Positions 1 to 7,814 of a stretch of 24,288 bases of DNA are shown here, piece by piece; the stretch's first letter is position 1, and every line of letters starts with the position of its first letter. Origin of the DNA: Deltaproteobacteria bacterium (GTDB lineage Bacteria; Desulfobacterota; Desulfomonilia; UBA1062). The notes under the pieces are model-generated. The model searched no databases, had not been told where the DNA came from, and was given only the letters and a program-made list of their open reading frames with translations. Location: contig JALNWY010000026.1 in assembly GCA_023230665.1 (NCBI GenBank), positions 1 to 24,288 of the forward strand. Direction: 5' to 3'. A program made the position numbers and the translations under genes.

Positions 1-1016
1 CTGTGGACCAGGATGCGGGGAATGTCGTCTCCTGCCGAAAGGGGGCGGGAAAGGAACGCGACCCGTGCGGCCATATCCGGCCGGATGCGGGGATCGCCTT
101 CGATGATGCGCACCCTCACCAGGAGCTGAGGCCGTGCCCTCTCGCCCGGGAGCGGGGCGGCAGTCACTTCGCCGGTGAAATGAACACCGGGCAGGCCTTC
201 GAGGTCCACGACGCAGGACTGCCCGTGCCGAATCTCTCCAATCACGGATTCGGGGACCTCCACCTCCACGGAGAGCACGGACACGTCCGCGACAGTGGCT
301 ATGGAGGAGTCTGTGCTTCCCGCAGGACCGGGCAGGGCCGCCATGTCGCCAATGTCTGCGTTGAACTTCAGAATCATGCCGCTGAAGGGGGTCCTTACCT
401 GGGTGTTGTCGAGCGCGATCTCGGCACTCTTCATGGCTGCTGCCTCGGCTTTCACCAGGGCCTCGGCTGCATCGAGCGCAGAGACCGCCTTACGGTGCAC
501 GGCCTCGGCGTACTTGTACTCCGACCTGGACACCGAGCCCATCTCGAGGAGCTTTTTGTAGCGCGCAAGGTTGAATCTCCCTTCCGCCAGCTCCTCTCTG
601 GCCTGTTCGAGGCCGGCGATGGCAAGCCGGTGCCTCGCCTCGGCCTGATCCCTCCGGGCGAGAGCATCCGCGCTCTCAAGACGTGCTATCACCTGCCCTT
701 TCTCTACCATACCGCCATCTTCAACCGTGAATTCCATCAGCTGGCCCGGGACCTTTGCGACCACATCCGCCCGGCGCTTGGCGATCACGGTCCCGGTAGC
801 GGTGTAGCGGGTATATGTCTGGTAGGGACACTCAAGACCCACGCTCACGACATTGACTGAATACTCTCTGGTGAATTTGCTCGTATAGACGAAAATGCCA
901 ATGATCACGGAAAGGGAAGCCAACATAACCCAGTCCATGGGCTGTATCTTCCGGGGTCCTGGCCTCTCTGCCGCCGACTTCACGGCACTTTCCTTGGAAA
1001 AGACTTCGCTTGTCAT
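1..1016 (-). CDS. HlyD/RND-type efflux periplasmic adaptor subunit (C-terminus cut by window edge)
   Basis: The frame is open from the ATG at 1016 to the left edge (338 residues, no stop), so the C-terminus is missing. One membrane anchor lies near residues 28-46. A biotinyl-lipoyl-like half motif follows at about 72-115 (ATGTVIAKRRADVVAKVPG, then VEDGGMVEKGQVIARLES), then an alpha-helical hairpin at about 120-200 and the second lipoyl half (VRTPFSGMILKFNADIGDMA, about 207-226). The start of a beta-barrel comes after that. This order is typical of membrane-fusion proteins, which link an inner-membrane pump to an outer-membrane channel. A good Shine-Dalgarno (GAGGTAAGAG) precedes the ATG. The gene lies 152 nt downstream of the radical SAM gene on the same strand and has its own candidate promoter. 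The cognate pump is presumably beyond the edge. The family is secure; the substrate is unknown. Confidence 0.9.
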   Translation of the reverse strand, partial: MTSEVFSKESAVKSAAERPGPRKIQPMDWVMLASLSVIIGIFVYTSKFTREYSVNVVSVGLECPYQTYTRYTATGTVIAKRRADVVAKVPGQLMEFTVEDGGMVEKGQVIARLESADALARRDQAEARHRLAIAGLEQAREELAEGRFNLARYKKLLEMGSVSRSEYKYAEAVHRKAVSALDAAEALVKAEAAAMKSAEIALDNTQVRTPFSGMILKFNADIGDMAALPGPAGSTDSSIATVADVSVLSVEVEVPESVIGEIRHGQSCVVDLEGLPGVHFTGEVTAAPLPGERARPQLLVRVRIIEGDPRIRPDMAARVAFLSRPLSAGDDIPRILVH

Positions 1017-1062
1017 GGATTTCTCTTACCTCGCACCTTGCATGAGACAGATTGCCATATTT

Positions 1063-1091
1063 TCTATATAATCTCTATTTCTTCTTTGCAA
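1063..1091 (-). promoter_or_regulatory. Candidate sigma70 promoter for the HlyD-type adaptor gene
   Basis: On the minus strand a TTGCAA -35 (1086-1091) and a TATAGA -10 (1063-1068) are separated by 17 nt, each matching four of six consensus bases. They sit in a conspicuously AT-rich pocket of otherwise GC-rich DNA, with the -10 about 47 nt upstream of the ATG. It suggests the adaptor can be transcribed separately from the radical SAM gene. This is a motif match only. Confidence 0.4.
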
Positions 1092-1168
1092 ATATCTCAT
1101 TACGCGCTTTTTGACATAAAAGACGGCCCGGACCTGTGCATTTTGCGGATTTTTTCAAGAAGGATTTC

Positions 1169-2695
1169 TCACCACACACCGCTGGTGAAGAACGGGGCAT
1201 GATTCGAGGTGAACGACGGAGGGTCCCTTCTGAGGATCCGGGCAATGGCAGGAGCGCGCCTGAATTCCTTGTCGAGAAACCGGCGCACCCGTCCCCTGTC
1301 CCAGCCCCGGGGATGGACGAAACCCTGGTAGAGCGAGAGGTCCCCTTGCGAAAAGTCGTACGTGTCGAGCCCGGCGGCCTCGGGGCTCCCTTTGGGGAGG
1401 TTGAAGATGGAAAGGTTGAGAAAGTCCACGTAGTCGCGGTTATGTCCGATGAACTCCAGGGTCTTTTTCGCTGCTGCCTCGTCTTCGGGAGGCGTGCCGA
1501 ACAGGAGATAGACATAGGTGGCGATGCCGGCGCTTTTCATGGCCTTAAGCACCTGTGCGGACTCGTGGAGCCGGATCCCCTTGCCGAGCTCATCGAGGAC
1601 CCGCTGGTCGCCCGACTCAATGCCCAGCTTGAGCATGGCGCAGCCCGAACGCCTCAGCGCGGAGCAGAAGCCGGGATCGGCAAGCGCACGGCTTATCCTC
1701 GCAAACCCATACCAGGGAATACGAGGTTTGCCCCGTGCCAGGCCCCTGAGCAGAGACGGGCTCATGGCATTGTCGCATATATGGATCAGGCCCGAAGGCT
1801 CGGCCCGCGCCAGCTCCTCTATATCGCGGGCGGCCTGTCCTGTCGGCAGCCCCAGATACGGATTTGCCTCGGCCTGCTCGGGACAGAACGAGCACTTCCC
1901 CCAGTAGCAGCCGGACGAGGCGCTGTACGGCAAAACCGGTCGCGGCGAGAGGTAGGAGTAGTCCCGGAAGGGTTCGTAATCCGGCAGGCAGTGCCCGGCG
2001 GTATCCTCCAGACCTGCCAGGGAGAGCAGGGCACCCTCGCCCGGACCTGCCACCAGGTCGTCCACGAGGCCGGAAAAAGGGTTCCTCCAGCCGGGCCCCC
2101 TGGCCCACGAGGTAACCAGCCCGCCGCCCAGGACGATTCGGACCCCCGGGGCCTGCTTTTTCAGGAATCCCACCATGGCCAGCGTGATCAGGGCCTGGCT
2201 CAGAAAGGTGAGCGAGAAGCCCACCACATCCGGTGCGTACTCCCCGAGGGCCTCGGCAAGGCGGCTCCTGAAGTAGGGGTAGAACACGTTGTCCTGAGGC
2301 GCTTGGGCCGAGCGGAGCAGGTCTCCGCTCTTTACTGGAGAGAGCTCGTCGTGGGTGAAGTTATTGAGGCTGACACTCGACCGGTGAGGCACAGACCTGT
2401 GGGCCAGCACACAGTTGAGTTCCGTGACCGCCTGGATGTACCTGCCCCGGTTTTGGTAGGTCTCGCGCTTCTGGAGCACGGCGAGATTGTCGTAGAGGTG
2501 GCGGCAGGCCCTGCGGGTCCAGGTATCGGTGGGTACAGCAGGATTGTCGAGGAGAAAACGCAACCCCTCCATGTTGGCATCGATCACCCGGAACTGGGCC
2601 CCTCTGGTCTTCAGGGCCCCTGCGAGCCTGGCAAGCCCGGCAGGAGGCTCGCCCGGTTTCGAGACCGGGGGGTGGACCAGGAGAATTCTCTTCAC
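1169..2695 (-). CDS. B12-binding-domain radical SAM protein
   Basis: This 508-residue protein starts at a GTG (2693-2695) preceded by GGGGAAGAG. Residues 1-50 (KRILLVHPPVS...GLARLAGALKTRG) and about 150-225 (YAPDVVGFSLTF, GVRIVLGGG, GPGEGALLSL) form the Rossmann-like N-terminal half seen in cobalamin-binding radical SAM enzymes. The [4Fe-4S] cysteines are C263, C268 and C271 in GCYWGKCSFC, giving CX4CX2C spacing rather than the usual CX3CX2C. A radical SAM barrel follows, with KLGIESGDQRVLDELGKG and YVYLLFGTPPE segments typical of the class. Related enzymes do methylations, ring contractions or other radical chemistry on lipids, small molecules or peptides. The substrate cannot be read from sequence. 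The start shares one base with the stop of the 77-residue ORF upstream, so translation is probably coupled. Confidence 0.9.
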   Translation of the reverse strand: MKRILLVHPPVSKPGEPPAGLARLAGALKTRGAQFRVIDANMEGLRFLLDNPAVPTDTWTRRACRHLYDNLAVLQKRETYQNRGRYIQAVTELNCVLAHRSVPHRSSVSLNNFTHDELSPVKSGDLLRSAQAPQDNVFYPYFRSRLAEALGEYAPDVVGFSLTFLSQALITLAMVGFLKKQAPGVRIVLGGGLVTSWARGPGWRNPFSGLVDDLVAGPGEGALLSLAGLEDTAGHCLPDYEPFRDYSYLSPRPVLPYSASSGCYWGKCSFCPEQAEANPYLGLPTGQAARDIEELARAEPSGLIHICDNAMSPSLLRGLARGKPRIPWYGFARISRALADPGFCSALRRSGCAMLKLGIESGDQRVLDELGKGIRLHESAQVLKAMKSAGIATYVYLLFGTPPEDEAAAKKTLEFIGHNRDYVDFLNLSIFNLPKGSPEAAGLDTYDFSQGDLSLYQGFVHPRGWDRGRVRRFLDKEFRRAPAIARILRRDPPSFTSNHAPFFTSGVW

Positions 2696-2928
2696 TACGA
2701 TCTCTTCCCCAGGTTTTTCCCCTGCCCGATCGGATTCCCCGGTTTTTTAAGGACATACGAGGCCCGGTGGATCGTCCCATCCCGCCGCATCACCACCCGC
2801 ATGGCGCTGCCTAAAACGGTGTTTTCCTCATCCGCGGCCGTCACCTCTTCCTGCGGGCTCGCGCCCGGGTTCACAAAGGAGCCGGCCCCTGCTTCAGGGG
2901 CATGGTGGTTCAGGGGAGTATCGGCCAT
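2695..2928 (-). CDS. Small unrecognised protein (77 aa) coupled to the radical SAM gene
   Basis: An ATG at 2928 opens a 77-residue frame whose TAG stop overlaps the GTG start of the radical SAM gene by one base (TAGTG). The frame fills most of the gap after the aminotransferase stop at 2988. The only ribosome-binding candidate is AAGGA about 13 nt upstream, which is weak, so coupling to the upstream gene is possible. The protein is Cys-free and has no signal peptide. It has an acidic, Pro/Ala/Gly-rich first half (MADTPLNHHAPEAGAG, EEVTAADEENT) and a strongly basic C-terminus (MRRDGTIHRASYVLKKPGN, GKNLGKRS). I recognise no family. It could be a precursor peptide for the radical SAM enzyme, an accessory protein, or a chance frame. 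The frame also stays open far upstream inside the aminotransferase gene (to about 3285), which weakens the evidence that it codes. Confidence 0.5.
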   Translation of the reverse strand: MADTPLNHHAPEAGAGSFVNPGASPQEEVTAADEENTVLGSAMRVVMRRDGTIHRASYVLKKPGNPIGQGKNLGKRS

Positions 2929-2987
2929 GGGGAGAGGATTTCCTTGAGGCGCGGCCGCCGCCCCTTTGAAGCAGCCCTCCGGTACGG

Positions 2988-4229
2988 TCAGAGGCCGCCC
3001 AGAGCCTTTTTCACCGCATCCGTGATAAACGATGTCTCCTCCTTGCCGATGAGCAGGCTCGGCCTCAGCGGAACGCACGATCCATCCACCTTCCCGGTTT
3101 CTGCCATGAGCCCGTGCTCTCCTGCACGGACGCAGAACGCACGGGCAACCTCCCCTGAGGCGAATTTCAGCGATACCAGCAGCCCCCGGCCCGCAACCGA
3201 CTCCAGGGCGCCCTTTTTCCCCGCGAGCCTGCCCAGGCTCCTGAGCAGTATCTCGCCCGTGTCCCGGGCATTGTCCCAGGGGCACTCCCGGTCGTACTCG
3301 TCCAGTGCGGCCATGGCGACCCTGCAGCCCAGGTCGTGGCCGCCGAAGGTGCAGAGATGGATGAGGGGGTGCGCGTCAAAGAATTGTTTCAGCTCAGGGG
3401 TGAAAATCATGGCGGTCATGGGGAATATCCCGCCTGTCAGGGCCTCGCCCACGATAAGGATATCCGGTTCCACGCCGGTCTGCTCGAAGAAGAATCTGGC
3501 GCCTGTCCTGCCGAAACCGCTTCCGGTCTCATCAAAGATGAGCTTTGCGCCGTGGCGGTCGCACAGGGAGCGCAGCCTGGCGTAATACGCCTTCTCCGCA
3601 GCGCGGCAGCCGTTCTCCGCCTGGATCGGCTCCATGACAAAGGCAGCGGTCTGATTTCCGATGGCTGACTCTGCTGCCTGCACATCCCCGAAAGGCACGA
3701 CCCTAACATCGGGAATCAGTGCGCCGAACTGCTCCTTGCGCTTTCTCTCAGAAAGACTCAGGGCAAAACCCGACTCCCCATAGCTGCCGCCGCTTACGGT
3801 TATGAGGCCCGGCCTCTTCGTGAAGCCCCGAGCGAGCTTGCAGGCCGCCTCCATGGACTCGCCCCGGGTCACTCCGAAGAGCACGCAGCTTAAGTTCCCG
3901 GGAACGAATTCAGCGATCCTCCGTGCCAGGAGGGTCTTTTCTTCGGACGGCATCACGAAGTTGCCCTGGTCGGTCTCAAAGAGTGCCTTCTTGAACCGGG
4001 CGGCTATTGGACGGTTCTTTCTGCCCAGATTGAACGTCCCTGCAGAGGAGGAGCAGTCGAGATAACCGTTGCCGTCCGTGTCAAAGACATACGCCCCCTC
4101 GCCCCCGGCCTCCAGAAACCCGTGCCCCCTTTCCCGGATCCCGTCTACGAGACCCTTTGAAAAGACTTTTTCCGCTGCGGCGAAAAGCATGTCCCTGTCT
4201 GTCTGTTTCGTGGCAATGTCCTTTTTCAT
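2988..4229 (-). CDS. Class III aminotransferase-fold protein lacking the PLP lysine (probable pseudoenzyme paralogue)
   Basis: The start chosen is the ATG at 4229 (413 residues), because a near-perfect AGGAGGTGAGGAG sits just upstream; a longer frame begins at 4298 but would bury that site. The fold is class III (fold type I) aminotransferase: TDGNGYLDCSSSAGTFNLG at about 51-69, EPIQAENG at 200-207, the cofactor-ring Asp in IFDETGSGFGRTG (D233, E234) and HLCTFGGHDLGC at about 291-302. The position that carries the Schiff-base lysine is Glu262 (VGEALTGGIFP, codon GAG at 3444-3446), where the neighbour has AKSISGGLYP. The phosphate-binding GASGADA-type loop of the neighbour also differs here (GVTRGESMEAA). 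Normal transamination is therefore unlikely. Length is full, with no stops or frameshifts, so it looks maintained. It may be a partner subunit of the active paralogue encoded 4 nt upstream, or may act without a Schiff base. Confidence 0.85.
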   Translation of the reverse strand: MKKDIATKQTDRDMLFAAAEKVFSKGLVDGIRERGHGFLEAGGEGAYVFDTDGNGYLDCSSSAGTFNLGRKNRPIAARFKKALFETDQGNFVMPSEEKTLLARRIAEFVPGNLSCVLFGVTRGESMEAACKLARGFTKRPGLITVSGGSYGESGFALSLSERKRKEQFGALIPDVRVVPFGDVQAAESAIGNQTAAFVMEPIQAENGCRAAEKAYYARLRSLCDRHGAKLIFDETGSGFGRTGARFFFEQTGVEPDILIVGEALTGGIFPMTAMIFTPELKQFFDAHPLIHLCTFGGHDLGCRVAMAALDEYDRECPWDNARDTGEILLRSLGRLAGKKGALESVAGRGLLVSLKFASGEVARAFCVRAGEHGLMAETGKVDGSCVPLRPSLLIGKEETSFITDAVKKALGGL

Positions 4230-4233
4230 CTCC

Positions 4234-5652
4234 TCACCTCCTGAATCTCTGCGCCTTGAGCACATACTTGAGCACGAGCTCTTCCAGATCCCGGACAAGA
4301 TTGAACGTGGTGATCTGCACCTTGAGATTGTCGAGAATCTTCCTGAACAGGGGAATCCGTGCCAGAGGGAGGAGAAAGACCAGATATATCTTCATGGAGT
4401 TCACCGCTGCCCTGATGCGTGCCAGCAACTCCTCCACCTCTTCCATGCCGGCTGTGATGGGTATCTGGAACCGCATAACTTCAGGGGCGTTCCCTGAGTA
4501 GACCGCCCAGACCCCCTGCTTGGCGAGGCAGTCGGCCATAAGCGCGCCCAGGAATTCGTATTTGTATTCGATGCCGATCATGAGGCCCAGGGCCCGCACT
4601 TCCCGGACCATATGACTGTTTTCTCGCCAGATTTCCATGAGCCCCTCCTTGAACCGCCTGCCGATCTCGGCCGCGTGTTCCCACACACGGTTTTCCACCA
4701 GGTAGTCCAGCACGGCCCCCGAGACGATGCAGCCAAGGTCGGACCCGCCTGCGTGCGAGTGGTGGAAGAAGGGGTTTTTCTCCACATAGTCCGTGAGAGC
4801 CCGGATGTCCCGGTAGACCACTGCACCGTTGGGGTAGAGACCGCCGCTGATGGACTTGGCCGTGAACATGATGTCAGGGACCAGGCCGTAGTGCTCCATA
4901 CCCCACATCTTCCCGGTGCGGCCGAATCCGGTCTGGACTTCATCGAAGATGAGCATGATCCCCAGCTCGTCGCAAAGCGCCCTCAAACCCTGCATGAACT
5001 CCTGCGACGCCACATGGATGCCGCCCTCACCCTGCACCGGCTCCAGGATAATGGCGGCAATGTCCCGGGATGCGACCTTTCTGACCGCTTCCAGATCATT
5101 GAAGGGAACGATGTGGAAGCCCGGCATCAGAGGTTCGAACAGCTCCTTGTAGTAATCCTTGCCGTTGGCGGAGAGGCTGAAACCTTCGTGCCCGTGGTAG
5201 CCCTTGTCCATGGTGATAACGTCGTTTCTGCCGGTAGCGCCCCTGGCCAGCTTGATCGCCCCTGCACAGGCATCCGCGCCCGAGGCGCAGAGCACCACCT
5301 TGTCGAGGTCGCCCGGACAAAACGATGCGAGCTTTTCGGCAAACCTGATCTTGGGCTCTGAGAGCAGATGGTGCGAGCCCATGTCCCACTCGTCCAAGGC
5401 CTTTTGGAAAACCTCCCTGATCTTCGGATTCCCCCTGCCCACATTGAAGCATCCCGCAGAGCTGAAGCAGTCGAAAAACTTCTTTCCCGAGACCGCGTCT
5501 ACGACCGTGCAGCCCTGCCGATCGCGCTCGTAGATGTCCAGATGCGCGCACCGCAGGTACCTCACCTGCCCTTTGGAGATGTGCTTGCCGAAAAGGTGCT
5601 GGACATAGTCGCGCTCCTGGACATCCATCCTGTTCCCTCTGTCGTATTCCAT
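4234..5652 (-). CDS. Class III PLP-dependent aminotransferase with hydrophobic C-terminal tail
   Basis: The ATG at 5652 follows AGGGGGG at good spacing (472 residues). A second ATG 24 nt downstream, after GAGGGAACAGG, is also possible. All class III landmarks are intact: CASGADACAGAIKLARG (122-138) for phosphate binding, GYHGHEGFS (151-159), EPVQGEGG (204-211), D237 in FDEVQTGFGRTG for the pyridine nitrogen and K266 in FTAKSISGGLYP for the Schiff base. The enzyme should move an amino group between an omega-amine or amino acid and a keto acid or aldehyde; the substrate is not predictable. After about residue 418 there is an extra tail of roughly 55 residues, opening with a hydrophobic run (MKIYLVFLLPLARIPLF) and then basic amphipathic sequence. 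Such a tail is not usual in the family and could anchor the enzyme to a membrane. The gene heads the cluster and ends 4 nt before the start of its degenerate paralogue. Confidence 0.9.
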   Translation of the reverse strand: MEYDRGNRMDVQERDYVQHLFGKHISKGQVRYLRCAHLDIYERDRQGCTVVDAVSGKKFFDCFSSAGCFNVGRGNPKIREVFQKALDEWDMGSHHLLSEPKIRFAEKLASFCPGDLDKVVLCASGADACAGAIKLARGATGRNDVITMDKGYHGHEGFSLSANGKDYYKELFEPLMPGFHIVPFNDLEAVRKVASRDIAAIILEPVQGEGGIHVASQEFMQGLRALCDELGIMLIFDEVQTGFGRTGKMWGMEHYGLVPDIMFTAKSISGGLYPNGAVVYRDIRALTDYVEKNPFFHHSHAGGSDLGCIVSGAVLDYLVENRVWEHAAEIGRRFKEGLMEIWRENSHMVREVRALGLMIGIEYKYEFLGALMADCLAKQGVWAVYSGNAPEVMRFQIPITAGMEEVEELLARIRAAVNSMKIYLVFLLPLARIPLFRKILDNLKVQITTFNLVRDLEELVLKYVLKAQRFRR

Positions 5653-6264
5653 AGAATCCCCCCCTAAAAGAGCATCTGTACTCCGTGGACCGCGGCCGCG
5701 TCCCTGCAGACCCCGAGTCCCTTTCTTCCACAGGAAGCCGCGGTCTCCCTCCGCATGCATGGCGGCAGGGCCGGCTGTGGTGCGCAGTTTCCGCGGCTAC
5801 CGTCTTTGACGGCAGACCTCCCGTTTAACCCTGAAGCATCCTCTCCCGAGCCCGGCTCACGCGATATCGGGAGATCGTATCCCCTGCCCTCTTTATGCCC
5901 GCTTCATCTCTCCTTTGAACTGAGGTGGCCAGAGCACCCTTGTTCAGAAGGGCGTGAAGAGGAGATCTTAAAAAGCCAGGCCGAAGAGGATCCGTCTGCA
6001 AAGAGAATTCGTCAGTCCGTCAATGGCCTTACATTTAGACGAGTAGCCGACAAAAAACAAGGGGTAGATGATTTATTCCGGCAGGCGCGCCGAACCAGCC
6101 CTCCGGAGCATGATCACCGTGGGGAATCCCGTGGGTGTGGGCTCAAAGGGTCCATGATCGGAGAAACTGAACGCCCGCCCTTCACGGACCGCCTCCCCGG
6201 CTCAGCAAGCGTGTTCTAAAAAAGAAGGGGCCATGTCTTGCACTCCATCCGGACAGATGTTCTG
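5653..6264. other. Intergenic region without a supported gene
   Basis: This 612-nt stretch separates two minus-strand units and must hold the promoter of the aminotransferase/radical SAM cluster, but I see no convincing -35/-10 pair. A short inverted repeat (CCCTT, 6-nt loop, AAGGG) lies at 5937-5952. The plus strand has a 154-codon open frame (5755-6219) with no ribosome-binding site and no recognisable domain, which I do not accept as a gene. It could be a decayed sequence or a leader region. Confidence 0.5.
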
Positions 6265-7485
6265 CTATGGCCCGTTCCAGCCCGCGATCCTTGCCCAGAG
6301 CCACCAGGCCGCGTAGGCCTTGAGGTTTGCATTGAGCGGCTGTGAGTGTGCCGCATAGCAGTCGTACCAGTCCCGGCCCTGGACGTGGGCATCCTGCCAC
6401 TGGGTGGCCCAGTTTGCATCGCGGCTCCCGTCGCCGTCTGAGTCGTATGCGCAGGCATCGTCCGCATACCGGTCCCCGTAGAAAACACCGTCCGGATCAT
6501 AGGATTCTATGTCTTCAAAATCATAAAGTATTTTATCTTGTTGTCTGCAGTATCTCCGGATCTGCTCGTTCCTTTGGTGCAGGTTCCCCTCCGGACCGGT
6601 GCCGTCGAGATGGCCGGTCATGTAGACGAACCGCACGTCGGGATACTCTTGTTCCAGGGTGCTCATGAGGTGCAGGTAGGTATCGATGTCCGCCTCCGTG
6701 GCGTCAGAGACCTGGCCGCACCACGACCACATGACCACGTTGACCTCGGGGTGCGCGTCCAGATAGTCCCGGGTGGCCCCGGCCCATGCAGTGCGGTTCG
6801 GATTGCCCAGATCGTTCGCCCCCGGAAATGGCGTGTCGCGCAGCTCCAGCGCGCCTCCCGAGCCGCTTGCATTGAAGGCGTAACTGCTTCCCCTGAAATC
6901 AGCCAACCCGGCCATGCCGTCGATGATCTGGCTCCCGTGGGAGGTATGGCCATAGGTGATGCACAGGCTTTCTCCAGCCTGATCGATCCATTCAGCCGGC
7001 ACGGCATCGAGGTCTGTGGAGGTATGGTCGATGATCACGGCTGAAGTATGGGGGATAGAATCGGAATTCTCCGAAGGAGAGGGATCCGAGGGGTCAAGGA
7101 GAGAGACACTCACAAAGCCCGTGCCTGAGAGCCCGCCCATGGTAGCGGTGATGGCGGCCTCACCTTGAGCATGGGCCGTGGCCAGTCCGGTTTTGCTGAT
7201 GCTGACGATATTCTCGTCCGATGTCGACCAGATCACGGAATCGGTCAGATTCCCCGAAGAGCCGTTTCCATAGATGCCCACAGCGGTGAACTGTCTGGTC
7301 TGCTCTATGGAGATGCTGGAGTTTCCCGGGGTGACGGTGATGGATGAGAGCACGCCTCCGGGGCCGGTGCTGCTCTGGGCCTGGGGATCGTGATCGTTGC
7401 TGTCGCTGCTGCACGACGAGAGGAGAATCGCTATCGTGAGAAGGGCGAGTGACTTGAGAGATTGAGTGTGGAATGGGTGTATCAT
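6265..7485 (-). CDS. Surface or periplasmic lipoprotein with Big_2-like and SGNH-type hydrolase-like domains
   Basis: This 406-residue protein starts at 7485 with GGAGGAGG eight nt upstream. It has a lipoprotein signal peptide with lipobox LSSC and the acylated Cys at residue 25, followed by a Ser/Asp-rich linker. About residues 45-130 resemble a bacterial Ig-like (Big_2) domain: LSSITVTPGNSSISIEQTRQ, VIWSTSDENIVSISKTG and GEAAITATMGG. Residues about 145-406 contain ITYGHTSHGSQIIDG, VVMWSWCGQVSD and FVYMTGHLDGTGPEG, which suggest an SGNH/GDSL-like fold, but no textbook GDSL block is present. The C-terminal part has DSDGDGSRDANW, a calcium-loop-like Asp cluster, and ends in Trp-rich AAWWLWARIAGWNGP. 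Substrate unknown. It appears to be transcribed alone. Confidence 0.8.
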   Translation of the reverse strand: MIHPFHTQSLKSLALLTIAILLSSCSSDSNDHDPQAQSSTGPGGVLSSITVTPGNSSISIEQTRQFTAVGIYGNGSSGNLTDSVIWSTSDENIVSISKTGLATAHAQGEAAITATMGGLSGTGFVSVSLLDPSDPSPSENSDSIPHTSAVIIDHTSTDLDAVPAEWIDQAGESLCITYGHTSHGSQIIDGMAGLADFRGSSYAFNASGSGGALELRDTPFPGANDLGNPNRTAWAGATRDYLDAHPEVNVVMWSWCGQVSDATEADIDTYLHLMSTLEQEYPDVRFVYMTGHLDGTGPEGNLHQRNEQIRRYCRQQDKILYDFEDIESYDPDGVFYGDRYADDACAYDSDGDGSRDANWATQWQDAHVQGRDWYDCYAAHSQPLNANLKAYAAWWLWARIAGWNGP

Positions 7486-7814
7486 GAATAAACCTCCTCC
7501 AGTAAGCTACATACTAAGCCGCCTGCTCTTGCAACTCAAGAACAGGCCCAGGGGAGCAAAGAGGGTCCCGGTGGTGGAGTTGCCGAAAGCCCGGATGATC
7601 ATAGCCGCTTTCTCTACCTGCTTGAGGTTGTCGGATTCCGCAGGCATTCACGGGTGCGGAGCCGCCGCGTTAAGAGGCCATGCCGGCAATGGTGTTTTTT
7701 CGTATACAGGAAAAGATATGATTCTTTGAGAGATATAGTGAGTTAAGTAATGCGGGCAGAGGAAAAATCAACCGGCCCCTCCTGTGGAGGGCGCAGGAAA
7801 AAGTTGGGCAGCCG
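7486..7814. other. Intergenic region upstream of the lipoprotein gene
   Basis: This 329-nt gap between two minus-strand genes is AT-richer around 7690-7765, where the lipoprotein promoter may lie, although no clear -35/-10 pair was found. A possible terminator hairpin of the upstream protease gene sits at 7763-7791. A plus-strand 87-codon frame (7466-7729) overlaps the lipoprotein start and has no support. Confidence 0.5.
7763..7791 (-). terminator. Possible terminator downstream of the SDH-family protease
   Basis: On the minus strand a 6-bp stem (CCCTCC/GGAGGG, 7777-7791) with a 3-nt loop is followed about 9 nt later by a run of five T. It starts 23 nt past the protease stop codon. The stem is short and the T run displaced, so this is tentative. 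Confidence 0.3.

Noticed and set aside
1136..2947. A 603-codon open frame on the plus strand opposite the radical SAM gene.
   Set aside because: It is the antisense shadow of a clearly conserved coding region; its translation has no recognisable motif.
2928..3285. Upstream extension of the 77-residue ORF through the aminotransferase gene in a different frame.
   Set aside because: It lies antiphase to a well-supported gene and has no start signal; only the part after the aminotransferase stop is kept.
5755..6219. A 154-codon open frame on the plus strand in the gap upstream of the aminotransferase cluster.
   Set aside because: It has no ribosome-binding site, starts inside the neighbouring leader region and shows no recognisable domain; kept only as intergenic sequence.
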